Shown here: one piece after another, positions 9,087 to 17,807 of the stretch
Layout of the letters: each line of letters starts with the position of its first letter
Numbering within the stretch: position 1 is the stretch's first letter
Assembly: GCF_013141715.1 (NCBI RefSeq)
Contig: NZ_WHOA01000164.1
Coordinates: 1 to 64,000, forward strand
Length of the DNA: 64,000 bases
Direction: 5' to 3'
Source: Paenibacillus phytorum
Lineage (GTDB): Bacteria; Bacillota; Bacilli; Paenibacillales; NBRC-103111
Notes under the pieces: model-generated
Told to the model about the DNA's origin: nothing
Database searches by the model: none
The model's input: the letters and a program-made list of their open reading frames with translations, nothing else
Translations under genes and position numbers: made by a program

Positions 9087-9139
9087 GTAAATGATTATCA
9101 TTCTCAATTAAATATACGTCTATTCTTCTCATTTGACAA
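9087..9139 (-). promoter_or_regulatory. Promoter and Fur box of the reductase gene
   Basis: On the minus strand TTGTCA (9134-9139) and TATATT (9111-9116) are 17 bases apart. Just downstream, at 9087-9105, GAGAATGATAATCATTTAC matches the 19-base Fur consensus at about 15 positions. Iron-replete Fur would block the start site. Confidence 0.8.
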
Positions 9140-9151
9140 CAAAAAAAGTTA

Positions 9152-9212
9152 TTGACAAATAAAATTGTTCGCTTTATTGTTTGTAATGTAGTGAAATTGA
9201 TAATCATTATCA
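9152..9212 (+). promoter_or_regulatory. Promoter and Fur box of the siderophore uptake operon
   Basis: TTGACA (9152-9157) and TATTGT (9175-9180) are 17 bases apart. TGATAATCATTATCA at 9198-9212 is a perfect 7-1-7 Fur box placed over the start region. Repression under iron-replete conditions follows from established Fur behaviour. Confidence 0.85.
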
Positions 9213-9255
9213 GTTAATAGGTAGTGTCTATTTTGAAATAAATGGAGGTCATCTC

Positions 9256-10101
9256 ATGGTTCGCCTGTATACAGATCAGCTAAACATTGGTTATGGTGAA
9301 CGCTTAATTGTGAAAAATCTCAGTGTAGAGATTCCAGACAAGAAAATCACCACTATTATCGGAGCGAATGGCTGTGGAAAGTCTACCCTATTGAAAGCAG
9401 CCACGCGGATTATTTCTCATCAATCTGGTTCAATCGTTCTGGATGGCGAACATATTGCCAAAGAACATACAAAGATACTCGCTCGAAAAATGGCGATCCT
9501 TCCACAAGCACCCGAGAGTGCAAGTGGTTTAACCGTCGGTGAGTTAGTATCCTATGGTCGCTTTCCTTATCAAACGGGCTTTGGGCGCTTATCGAAAAAG
9601 GACTATGAAGTGATTGACTGGGCGCTTGAAGTTACAGGTACCATTGACTTTAAGTTCCGTCCTGTAGATGCACTGTCCGGAGGACAACGCCAACGCGTTT
9701 GGATTGCCATGGCGCTTGCGCAAGAAACGGAGATTATCTTCCTTGACGAACCTACCACCTATTTAGATTTGGCGCATCAATTAGAGGTTCTAGAGCTTCT
9801 GCAAAAACTTAATAGGGAACAGGAACGCACGATTGTCATGATCCTCCATGATTTAAATCAAGCGGCTCGTTTTGCTGACTATATCATCGCTCTTAAAGAT
9901 GGTGAAATCGTGAAAGCTGGCACTTGCGAAGAAGTGATAAATCATGACGTACTCAAGAAAGTTTTCCACATTGACGCTGAAATCGGACGAGATCCTCGAA
10001 CAAATAAACCTATGTGCGTTACCTACAATTTATTAAAGGGAGATAACCAAAATGAACAAACGACTCATTCCGTTCCTGCTCTTCATCTCATTAGCTCTTA
10101 G
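9256..10101 (+). CDS. Iron-siderophore ABC transporter, ATP-binding protein
   Basis: The 281-residue FepC/FecE-type ATPase has Walker A GANGCGKST, signature LSGGQRQR, Walker B IIFLDEPTTYLD and the switch His in ILHDLNQ. It powers import of ferric siderophore with the two permeases encoded downstream. It is the first gene after the Fur-controlled promoter. Its last 17 codons overlap the next gene by 50 bases in another frame; the ribosome site of the binding-protein gene lies inside them. YusV of Bacillus subtilis is the nearest relative I recall. Confidence 0.9.
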   Translation: MVRLYTDQLNIGYGERLIVKNLSVEIPDKKITTIIGANGCGKSTLLKAATRIISHQSGSIVLDGEHIAKEHTKILARKMAILPQAPESASGLTVGELVSYGRFPYQTGFGRLSKKDYEVIDWALEVTGTIDFKFRPVDALSGGQRQRVWIAMALAQETEIIFLDEPTTYLDLAHQLEVLELLQKLNREQERTIVMILHDLNQAARFADYIIALKDGEIVKAGTCEEVINHDVLKKVFHIDAEIGRDPRTNKPMCVTYNLLKGDNQNEQTTHSVPALHLISS

Positions 10102-10975
10102 TGCTTGCAGCAGCCAAACAACCCAAACAGAGAAGAACGCAGCGAAAGCTGAAAACAAACCAACAACCATTACCTACCAATCTGAAAATGGACCTGTCGA
10201 AGTTCCAGCCAATCCGCAACGCGTCGTTGTCCTTTCTTCTTTTGCAGGAAATGTAATGGCTCTAAAGGTTAATCTCGTTGGTGTCGATTCATGGTCTAAA
10301 ATGAACCCGCGCTTCGAAACAACATTGAAAGCTGCGCAAGAAGTTTCCGATGAAAGTCTAGAAAAACTGATTGAATTAAAACCGGATTTAATCATTGGTC
10401 TATCCAGTGTTAAAAACGTGGATAAATTGAAGCAAATTGCCCCTACAGTAACGTATACATACGGAAAGGTAGATTATTTAACCCAACACTTAGAAATCGG
10501 CAAACTTTTAAATAAAGAAAAAGAAGCGCAAGCTTGGATTACTGACTTTAAAAACCGGGCGCAGAAAGCCGGAGAAGACATTAAAACAAAAATTGGTGCG
10601 GACAAAACGATTTCTGTTGTTGAAAATTTCGACAAACAGCTTTATGTCTTCGGAAATAACTGGGGTCGTGGCACCGAAATTCTTTACCAAGAAATGAAGC
10701 TAGAAATGCCTAAAAAAGTCAAAGAAATGGCTTTAAAATCTGGCTACTACGCCTTGTCTTTGGAAGTACTTCCGGAGTACGCAGGTGACTACGTTATCTT
10801 CAGCAAGAACCCAGACACAGATAATTCATTCCAACAAACGGATACCTACAAAAACATTCCAGCGGTTAAAAACAAACAACTATTTGAAGTCAATGCGAAA
10901 GAGTTCTATTTCAATGATCCACTAACCTTAGAATATCAACTCGATTTCTTTGTTAAAAGCTTAGGTAGTAAATGA
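10052..10975 (+). CDS. Iron-siderophore ABC transporter, substrate-binding lipoprotein
   Basis: This 307-residue class III binding protein has a lipoprotein signal (LFISLALSACSS), so it is tethered by Cys near residue 19. PeriBP_2 features include NPQRVVVLSSFAGN, LVGVDSW and LIELKPDLIIG. The start is fixed by AAAGGGAGATAACCAAA before the ATG, inside the end of the ATPase gene. Its wording (TYGKVDYLTQHLEIGKLLNKEKEA) resembles Bacillus binding proteins for hydroxamate-type siderophores such as YfiY or FhuD. The exact ligand is uncertain. Confidence 0.9.
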   Translation: MNKRLIPFLLFISLALSACSSQTTQTEKNAAKAENKPTTITYQSENGPVEVPANPQRVVVLSSFAGNVMALKVNLVGVDSWSKMNPRFETTLKAAQEVSDESLEKLIELKPDLIIGLSSVKNVDKLKQIAPTVTYTYGKVDYLTQHLEIGKLLNKEKEAQAWITDFKNRAQKAGEDIKTKIGADKTISVVENFDKQLYVFGNNWGRGTEILYQEMKLEMPKKVKEMALKSGYYALSLEVLPEYAGDYVIFSKNPDTDNSFQQTDTYKNIPAVKNKQLFEVNAKEFYFNDPLTLEYQLDFFVKSLGSK

Positions 10976-11982
10976 TTACGGAACATCAACGGTTCATCCC
11001 ATTCGTATATAAACTGATTGCTGGAATAGTAGTCTTTGTGGGTATGTTTATTGTTTCCATGGCATTTGGAGCCGCAGATGTTACCGTCAAAGATGTCTGG
11101 CTGGCCCTCACTTCTCATGCTGCAAGTGATAAAATATCGATCATTCGCGAAATTCGATTACCTCGGGAAATTGCGGGGATTTTTGTTGGAGCCGCGCTAG
11201 CCGTTTCCGGAGCTATCATGCAAGTTATGACCAGAAACCCGCTTGCTGATCCTGGTTTACTTGGCTTGACCGCTGGAGCAAACGCGGCTCTGGCGTTTAC
11301 GATTGCTTTTATTCCTTCAGCCAATTACTTCGGGATTACGATTGCTTGTTTTATTGGAGCTGCTGTAGGTGCAAGCATCGTCTTCGGTATTGGCGCAGCG
11401 AAAAAAGGCGGCTTCTCTCCTCTTCGCATTGTATTAGCCGGAGCTGCTGTATCTGCATTCCTATATGCGATCTCAGAAGGTATCGGTATTTATTTTAAAA
11501 TTTCAAAGGATGTATCCATGTGGACGGCAGGAGGGTTGATCGGCACTTCATGGGGCCAACTCCAAGTCATTGCGCCATTTATTACGATCGGTACACTGAT
11601 TTCCCTACTCCTCTCCAGGCAGCTTACCATTCTAAGTTTAAGTGAAGAAGTCGCTGTTGGGTTAGGACAGAAGACAACACAAATCAAAACTGTGCTTTTT
11701 ATCATCATCATCTTACTCGCGGGTGCCTCTGTTGCACTTGTTGGGAATATGGCGTTCATTGGTTTGATGATTCCTCATATTGTTCGCGCCATTGTTGGAA
11801 CCGATTATCGTTTTATTGTGCCAATGTCGGCAATTATAGGAGCCGTATTTATGCTTTTTGCGGATACCCTTGGACGTACGATCAATTCTCCCTATGAAAC
11901 ACCAGTGGCGGCGATTGTGGCGATGATGGGTTTGCCCTTCTTCTTGTTCATCATACGTAAAGGAGGAAAGGAATTCTCATGA
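10972..11982 (+). CDS. FecCD-type siderophore permease 1
   Basis: The 336-residue integral membrane protein belongs to the BtuC/FecCD family. Signatures are RLPREIAGIFVGAALAVSGAIMQVMTRNPLADPGLLG in the N-terminal half (residues about 58-95) and NMAFIGLMIPHIVR near the cytoplasmic coupling loop. Its ATG overlaps the stop of the binding-protein gene (ATGA), so the two are translationally coupled. It forms the transmembrane channel together with the next gene product. Confidence 0.9.
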   Translation: MITEHQRFIPFVYKLIAGIVVFVGMFIVSMAFGAADVTVKDVWLALTSHAASDKISIIREIRLPREIAGIFVGAALAVSGAIMQVMTRNPLADPGLLGLTAGANAALAFTIAFIPSANYFGITIACFIGAAVGASIVFGIGAAKKGGFSPLRIVLAGAAVSAFLYAISEGIGIYFKISKDVSMWTAGGLIGTSWGQLQVIAPFITIGTLISLLLSRQLTILSLSEEVAVGLGQKTTQIKTVLFIIIILLAGASVALVGNMAFIGLMIPHIVRAIVGTDYRFIVPMSAIIGAVFMLFADTLGRTINSPYETPVAAIVAMMGLPFFLFIIRKGGKEFS

Positions 11983-12989
11983 TTCATCCTCCCGCTTTAA
12001 TAAAAAAACAACGGCTGCTATTATATGGTTCACTTGCACTTATTACGATGACGATTGTTCTCGGGCTGGGAATGGGATACTCCTCTATATCCTATGACAG
12101 GCTGATTCCCACCCTTCTCGGTCAAGGCACATTCAAAGAAGAGTTTGTTTTATTTTCGATTCGATTACCTCGGATGGTCATTACATTGCTAGCAGGCATG
12201 GCACTCGCCTTATCGGGTGCTATTTTACAAGGGATTACACGAAATGATTTAGCTGATCCGGGCATTATTGGTATTAATTCTGGGGCTGGTGTTGCTATTG
12301 CCGTATTCTTTTTATTTTTTCCTATCAAGGCAGGATCGTTTGTTTACCTTCTTCCACTTGTCGCTTTTATAGGTGCTTTAATTACGGCATGCTTGATCTA
12401 TCTACTTTCGTATAACCGCACCGCTGGCCTTCAACCTGTCAGATTGGTGCTAGTTGGAGTCGGTTTTTCAATGGCGCTATCCGGGGTCATGATTGTCATT
12501 ATTTCATCTGCTGAACGGGCCAAAGTCGATTTTATCGCAAAATGGTTAGCCGGGAGTATTTGGGGCTCTGACTGGCCTTTTATTTGGGCAATTGTTCCTT
12601 GGTTAGCCCTGCTCATTCCATTTACCTTATACAAAGCAAATCGTTTGAATCTGCTGGGACTAGGCGAACCTGTAGCGATTGGCGTAGGTGTATCCGTTGA
12701 AAAGGAACGTATTGTCTTACTTTTAACAGCAGTTGCCCTGGCCGCTTCGGCCGTTTCTGTCACTGGAGGAATTGCCTTCATTGGACTCATGGCTCCGCAC
12801 ATGGCCAAGGCTTTGGTAGGACCCAGAAATCAATTGTTTATTCCAGTCGCCATTCTGATTGGTGGTTGGCTTTTATTAATGGCAGATACCGTTGGACGTA
12901 ATGTGATTGAACCTGATGGTATTCCCGCCGGCATTATGGTCGCTTTAATTGGAGCGCCGTATTTTATGTATTTATTATTGAAAAAATAA
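11979..12989 (+). CDS. FecCD-type siderophore permease 2
   Basis: A second 336-residue BtuC/FecCD protein, with RLPRMVITLLAGMALALSGAILQG, NDLADPGIIGINSG and GGIAFIGLMAPHMAKALVG. It overlaps the first permease by ATGA and ends the operon. Heterodimeric permeases of this type are usual for ferric hydroxamate systems (FhuB/FhuG, YfiZ/YfhA). Confidence 0.9.
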   Translation: MIHPPALIKKQRLLLYGSLALITMTIVLGLGMGYSSISYDRLIPTLLGQGTFKEEFVLFSIRLPRMVITLLAGMALALSGAILQGITRNDLADPGIIGINSGAGVAIAVFFLFFPIKAGSFVYLLPLVAFIGALITACLIYLLSYNRTAGLQPVRLVLVGVGFSMALSGVMIVIISSAERAKVDFIAKWLAGSIWGSDWPFIWAIVPWLALLIPFTLYKANRLNLLGLGEPVAIGVGVSVEKERIVLLLTAVALAASAVSVTGGIAFIGLMAPHMAKALVGPRNQLFIPVAILIGGWLLLMADTVGRNVIEPDGIPAGIMVALIGAPYFMYLLLKK

Positions 12990-13003
12990 TAAGCGAATAT
13001 ATA

Positions 13004-13042
13004 AACAAAAAAACTGAGCTCCATGAATAATGGGTTCAGTTT
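13004..13042 (-). terminator. Terminator between siderophore operon and aldo/keto reductase
   Basis: Arms at 13011-13024 and 13030-13042 pair with one bulge. On the minus strand a seven-T run follows, so it mainly ends the aldo/keto reductase gene. The plus-strand tail (TTTCTT) is weaker but may also stop the uptake operon. Confidence 0.75.
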
Positions 13043-13058
13043 CTTGCTGCAAAATTTA

Positions 13059-14039
13059 TTATCGTATTACGTTGTTGGATATTTCACTAATTGTATGGAT
13101 TTCAGTATTAGTAAGTTTAAATTGCATTGCTTTTACATTTTCTTGAGCATGATGAATTTTGGAAGCACCGGGAATAGCAAATACCGTTTCTCCGTGAGCG
13201 TTAATCATCCAATTCAAGGCGATCTGTGTTGGAGAAGCATCGTACTGAACAGCTAGCTCTTCCAAATGATCGATGAGTGGCTTTGATTTCCGAAGTCCCG
13301 ATTCTTTAAAAGAAGACGTCCATTTCCTAGGACCTGTTATCCCCTTCACAAGAGCAGGATTCTTATGGAATTTGCCGCTCAGAATCCCTTGCTCCAATGG
13401 AGAGTAAGCAATAATTGCAATCCCTAGCTCTTTAGCTGTTTCCATAATCCCATTCTGCTCAATACGCCGATCTAACAAGCTGTACTTCACTTGATTGGAT
13501 GCTAAAGGTAAGCCATGCTCCTTCAGTACTCGGTGGGCTTCCCGCATTTGCTTTGCCGAATAATTACTTACACCTACGTTTTGAATTTTACCGACTTTGA
13601 CCAATTGAGCCATGGCTTTCATTTCACTTGCTACAGAAGAGAATGAGTAGGGCTGATGTACTTGATGCAGATGAATGGTGCGATTATCTAAGTATCGAAT
13701 ACGCTCATCGATTGTACTTACAATGCTTCCAGCTGTGCGAAATATCGGCCACCATTTCGTAGCAATTCGAGCGTCATTCGCCAGAGCCCCTGAATCTCGG
13801 AGAGCTTTCGAGAGCATCTGCTCCGACTGACCTTTGCCGTACACTTCCGCTGTATCAAACCAATTGATGCCGCCTTCAAGGCTTATTTTAACGATCTTCA
13901 GCACATCATCGGCACCCAGCACAGGCCAAAACTTGCCTACCACCCCTTGCCCATTGCTAAATTGCCAGCAGCCAAGTCCGAGTGGAGAGAGCTCTAAATT
14001 CGTGCTTCCCAGTTTACGGAGTAATCTTGTTTTCTCCAT
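13059..14039 (-). CDS. Aldo/keto reductase
   Basis: This NADPH-dependent oxidoreductase (about 326 residues, TIM barrel) has INWFDTAEVYGKGQSE with the catalytic Asp and Tyr, the Lys in ATKWW, and the His in HLHQVHQ. I chose the ATG at 14039, six bases after AAGGTG; a GTG at 14048 overlaps that ribosome site. The substrate is unknown. The gene is monocistronic between terminators and does not belong obviously to either neighbour. Confidence 0.88.
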   Translation of the reverse strand: MEKTRLLRKLGSTNLELSPLGLGCWQFSNGQGVVGKFWPVLGADDVLKIVKISLEGGINWFDTAEVYGKGQSEQMLSKALRDSGALANDARIATKWWPIFRTAGSIVSTIDERIRYLDNRTIHLHQVHQPYSFSSVASEMKAMAQLVKVGKIQNVGVSNYSAKQMREAHRVLKEHGLPLASNQVKYSLLDRRIEQNGIMETAKELGIAIIAYSPLEQGILSGKFHKNPALVKGITGPRKWTSSFKESGLRKSKPLIDHLEELAVQYDASPTQIALNWMINAHGETVFAIPGASKIHHAQENVKAMQFKLTNTEIHTISEISNNVIR

Positions 14040-14146
14040 GACACTCACCTTTTTTTCAAATTGAATGAGGGATATCGTTTTTGGCAGAATTTAGTACAAC
14101 TCAACACTACTTTGCTTACTAAAAAAAAGCAACCAGGGAAGTGAAA

Positions 14147-15982
14147 TCAAGTGTTACGTCGATCCTCCAACTGCTGCATATACAAGCTGCGCGGTAAAAC
14201 ATGCTTGCCCCGTGCATTCAAATATCCATCGCTTCTCGGGCGAGGATCATAGTCATTCGGTGCGCGTCCTTTCTTGATCTCACCAACATGACCAATCGCA
14301 TAATTCTGCGCAGTCGGCGGCTGCTGCAGCGTCAAATCTCCCTCGGTGTTCCAGGTGACATAATTCGCTCCTGCCCAACCGTGTCCGCTGCCTAGCCAAA
14401 TGCGATCTTGGATGGCGATTGGCGCCTTCACATTGTCGTACAAACCGCCTACCGACCACCGATGATGCGGCTCACTTGTGTTGTAATCGGTGGTGGACTT
14501 GCAGTCAAGAAATACATTCGGCCCCGTTACCCACTTGTCGACAACGAATGCATGCCTCGCTGTTTCCGTGTAAGCCCGCTGCACTAAAATCATTTGTCCG
14601 CAAACATGGAAGCTGTAGCGACGACCACCGGTTATGATGCTGACCATATCCAAAACCATACAATCTTGAATCGTCACCCACTTACTCCCGTAGTCGGCAA
14701 GAACAAGACTATGATCGAGATGATACCCTGTAATGTCACGTACCCAAGCATTCTTCACATGATTCAGAACGGCAAAGTTGATAGTGTGATTTTCGTCAGC
14801 ATAATACGGATCAAGAGCCCCCTTCCGATCATCAATTTGAGTATCCGTCACAGAAGGATCGAATTCGACGTCAATACGCATATTCTCTACACCAACATGC
14901 TCGATTCGATCTGGATCTTCATATTTGAGCACCTGCGCCCCGCCCCACCGCAATTCAACTGAATTAGTTAACGGTGCATCTACGGTTATCTTGTTGCCTT
15001 CCATATGAACGATGATACGGTCAAAATCAAGTTCGAATGGGCTCCACATCTTGGTTCCGCCGGTAAACGGCCGTTGGGCTATGGCATCCATCCCGATTTC
15101 ATGAATCCAAGCGTCGTTCCCATATCGGCGCACAATGACTGAATCCCCGACTTGGAGATGACGTGCATCTGCCACATGGAAAGAATTCGATCCTGAAGGA
15201 ACATATAGATCGGTAACCGTCGTACTTGTGTCTTCCAACAACTTGATTCCGCTTGCACCGCCAATTTCTAATACGTTTTTCTTCATAGCACCTGTCGCAT
15301 ACAAGAGTGTGCCGTCTTCTCCCTGTCCTTCTCCGCGAAGGACAACCCCGCTAGCTGCTATTTTCAGCGTTCCAGCCAAATGGTACGTTCCACGTCTCAG
15401 CAAGACAGCACCGCGTAATCCTTCTGACGTGGGCGGCAGCAGGGACACAGCATCAATGGCTTCCTGAATGCGTGCTGTAGCATCCCCTTCTCCAGGCTCG
15501 ATGGTTATTTGAGTTTGTACATCTGGAAGCTGTACGCCGCCGCCCATGTAACCCGCATGGGAAAAATCTGCGATCCGGTTTCCTTTGTAATCTGATATGT
15601 AAACAAGCTTACCGCCCGTCCCCATATGAGCAATGTCCGATAGGTCGTTCCGAATGGCCGACGGGTCCTTTACATAAAAGTAGAAGGCATCGTGCAGATC
15701 CGGATAACCAGGACGCGAGAATGTTAGCCGCAAGATATGCATCCCCAACTGTTCAACCGTACCTGGGATCGCGATATTTGCCTCATCCCCGACTTGGAGG
15801 GTTCGTAGCGGAAGGAGAATAGCTTCTCCTTTCTCCGGTTCTACTATGGCGCGAATCGTCATCGCTGCTGCGTCCGTATGAACGCGTACGATCGGAAATA
15901 AGTCACCTGGCTGAAGTATGGCCGGTTGACCGATCTCCCTTACGAGTGTTGGATGTTCTAACCCCGTTCTAACGATTTCCAT
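14147..15982 (-). CDS. Right-handed beta-helix, polysaccharide-lyase-like protein (cytosolic)
   Basis: The start is set by AAGGGGAGG before two adjacent ATGs; the one at 15982 has better spacing. The product is about 611 residues with no signal peptide. An N-terminal beta domain (to about 125) precedes a pectate-lyase-superfamily part beginning at DATARIQEAIDAVSLLPP, with RGAVLLRRGTYHLAGTLKIAASGVVLRGEG typical of parallel beta-helices. Later conserved-looking segments are HHRWSVGGLYDN and the C-terminal SLYMQQLEDR. It is last in a module with an LplBC-type importer, so it probably works on an imported oligosaccharide. The precise reaction is not known. Confidence 0.7.
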   Translation of the reverse strand: MEIVRTGLEHPTLVREIGQPAILQPGDLFPIVRVHTDAAAMTIRAIVEPEKGEAILLPLRTLQVGDEANIAIPGTVEQLGMHILRLTFSRPGYPDLHDAFYFYVKDPSAIRNDLSDIAHMGTGGKLVYISDYKGNRIADFSHAGYMGGGVQLPDVQTQITIEPGEGDATARIQEAIDAVSLLPPTSEGLRGAVLLRRGTYHLAGTLKIAASGVVLRGEGQGEDGTLLYATGAMKKNVLEIGGASGIKLLEDTSTTVTDLYVPSGSNSFHVADARHLQVGDSVIVRRYGNDAWIHEIGMDAIAQRPFTGGTKMWSPFELDFDRIIVHMEGNKITVDAPLTNSVELRWGGAQVLKYEDPDRIEHVGVENMRIDVEFDPSVTDTQIDDRKGALDPYYADENHTINFAVLNHVKNAWVRDITGYHLDHSLVLADYGSKWVTIQDCMVLDMVSIITGGRRYSFHVCGQMILVQRAYTETARHAFVVDKWVTGPNVFLDCKSTTDYNTSEPHHRWSVGGLYDNVKAPIAIQDRIWLGSGHGWAGANYVTWNTEGDLTLQQPPTAQNYAIGHVGEIKKGRAPNDYDPRPRSDGYLNARGKHVLPRSLYMQQLEDRRNT

Positions 15983-16010
15983 CATTTCCTCCCCTTGATT
16001 CAAATTTGTT

Positions 16011-17807
16011 CTAAATGGACACAGGAAAAATCAGCCTGATCTTCGTCCCTCTTTCCAACTCGCTATCAATTCGTAGACCATATTCTTCTCCGAACACCAT
16101 TTGAATTCTGCGGTGTACATTTAGAATACCAATTCCGTCTTTTTTACCGTCGCTCTCGTCGCCTAATCGGTTGGCACTCAGTTTCTCATGAAGCTCCGCG
16201 AGCTTATCAGCCGTCATTCCAGTACCATTGTCTTCTACACTTACCCAGAAATAGTCATTCTCTTCTCCGGCATCGATCCGAATGAAATGATAATCCTCCA
16301 CCCCGTCCGCAAAAGCATGTTGAAAAATATTTTCCACCAAAGGCTGTAACGTGAGACATGCCATGTCACGCAGTAAATATTCCGGTTCGATCGCAACATC
16401 AATTTCAAATTCAGGATTAACCCGATGGCGCAAGATGACCAAATAATGCATCAAATGCTTGAGTTCATTCGCTACTTTCGTTTCCTCCAGATTGGTTCCG
16501 ACCGAATATCTCAGCATGTGAGCTAAAGCATCCACAATCTCCGAGATTTCTTTGGAATTCTGAATAAAAGCGTAGCAAACGATCGTTTCCAGCGTGTTGT
16601 ATAAGAAATGCGGATTGATTTGCAGCTTCAAGGATTGAATGACGGCTTTATGTCTTTCCAATTCTATTTCCTGATTGTTATGCTCGACCTGATAGACTTT
16701 ATCTACCAATTCCGAGAGCCGATTGACCATGACGTTATAACGAATCATAAGTTCGACGATTTCATCTTTTCGCTCGGGAATCGGAATGATTACCCACTGC
16801 CCTTTCCCTGTCTCCCGCATCCCCTCCTTGAGCACTCTGATTGGGTCCGTAATGGATTTACCGAATCGATAGGCCAGAAATAAAGCAATGATAAACGTGA
16901 ACAACCCAACGATGAGCGTAGTCGTTCTTATGTTGGAAATCGGCTTCCGCAGATCTTCAACCGGCATCGATACGATAAGACTCCAACCAGAATAATCGGA
17001 TTTCTTGACGGAATACATGCGCAGGACATCGCCATCTTTTTCTTCAAAAGAAGAGAGGTTTGCATGATTAATTTTCTGCACCAATTCTTTTTGCACTGGG
17101 GTCCCGAGCTTTTTCTTGTCTGGATGATAGATAAAACGTCCTTGCGCATCGACGATGAAAAAATAGCCATTATTACCCAATTCCATCCCTTTCCACAAGG
17201 CCGATAATTCAGCTGCACGGATTTCAATGGCTAGAATACCCATTGTGACAGGAGATCTATATCCGCGTACTTGACGAACCAAGGTGAACAACTGATCACT
17301 TGTATTGTCCAATATGCTGCGGTTTAAGATACTTAATTTCCCATCGGAAGTCGTATTGGCTAAAAAATAAGCCGCTTGATTCTGAATAGCTTCCGTGTTG
17401 AATGGCTTCCCAACCACTTCATTGTAGTAGTAAGTTGCATGGCCGTTCTGGCTAATCGCATATACTGCTGCAATTTCTGGATTACGAATGAAGATTGGGT
17501 TTATGCTCTCTTGCTTGATGTTCTTCCTATACTGATAAAATTCATAAGCATCAGCATCACTAGGTAATTCTAGCAGTTGTCTAATATCATCATTCTGCAA
17601 GATAGCAACAAACGCTCGTTCATATATTTTCAGATAAAGATCTGTTTGATAAGCTGCATTGTTAATCATTTGTGACATTTGGTGCTGCACCATCGCATCG
17701 AGCTCATTGGATGATTTGCGATACGAAAACAAACTGACACTCACGAGCGACAATACGATGACGACCAAAAAATAAATAAATAGCTTCCGATATAAGGTTC
17801 CACCCAT
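16011..17807 (-). CDS. YesM-type sensor histidine kinase
   Basis: The 598-residue membrane kinase has a transmembrane helix at about 10-30, an extracellular dCache-like sensor (to about 290), a second helix (TTTLIVGLFTFIIALFLAYRFG), a HAMP domain, the His_kinase motif LQINPHFLYNTLETIV and an ATPase domain with DNGTGM and GIGILNVHRRI. The ATG at 17807 overlaps the stop of the response-regulator gene (TGATG), so the pair is coupled. It should sense a sugar outside the cell and phosphorylate the adjacent regulator, controlling the LplBC importer of the same module. Confidence 0.9.
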   Translation of the reverse strand: MGGTLYRKLFIYFLVVIVLSLVSVSLFSYRKSSNELDAMVQHQMSQMINNAAYQTDLYLKIYERAFVAILQNDDIRQLLELPSDADAYEFYQYRKNIKQESINPIFIRNPEIAAVYAISQNGHATYYYNEVVGKPFNTEAIQNQAAYFLANTTSDGKLSILNRSILDNTSDQLFTLVRQVRGYRSPVTMGILAIEIRAAELSALWKGMELGNNGYFFIVDAQGRFIYHPDKKKLGTPVQKELVQKINHANLSSFEEKDGDVLRMYSVKKSDYSGWSLIVSMPVEDLRKPISNIRTTTLIVGLFTFIIALFLAYRFGKSITDPIRVLKEGMRETGKGQWVIIPIPERKDEIVELMIRYNVMVNRLSELVDKVYQVEHNNQEIELERHKAVIQSLKLQINPHFLYNTLETIVCYAFIQNSKEISEIVDALAHMLRYSVGTNLEETKVANELKHLMHYLVILRHRVNPEFEIDVAIEPEYLLRDMACLTLQPLVENIFQHAFADGVEDYHFIRIDAGEENDYFWVSVEDNGTGMTADKLAELHEKLSANRLGDESDGKKDGIGILNVHRRIQMVFGEEYGLRIDSELERGTKIRLIFPVSI

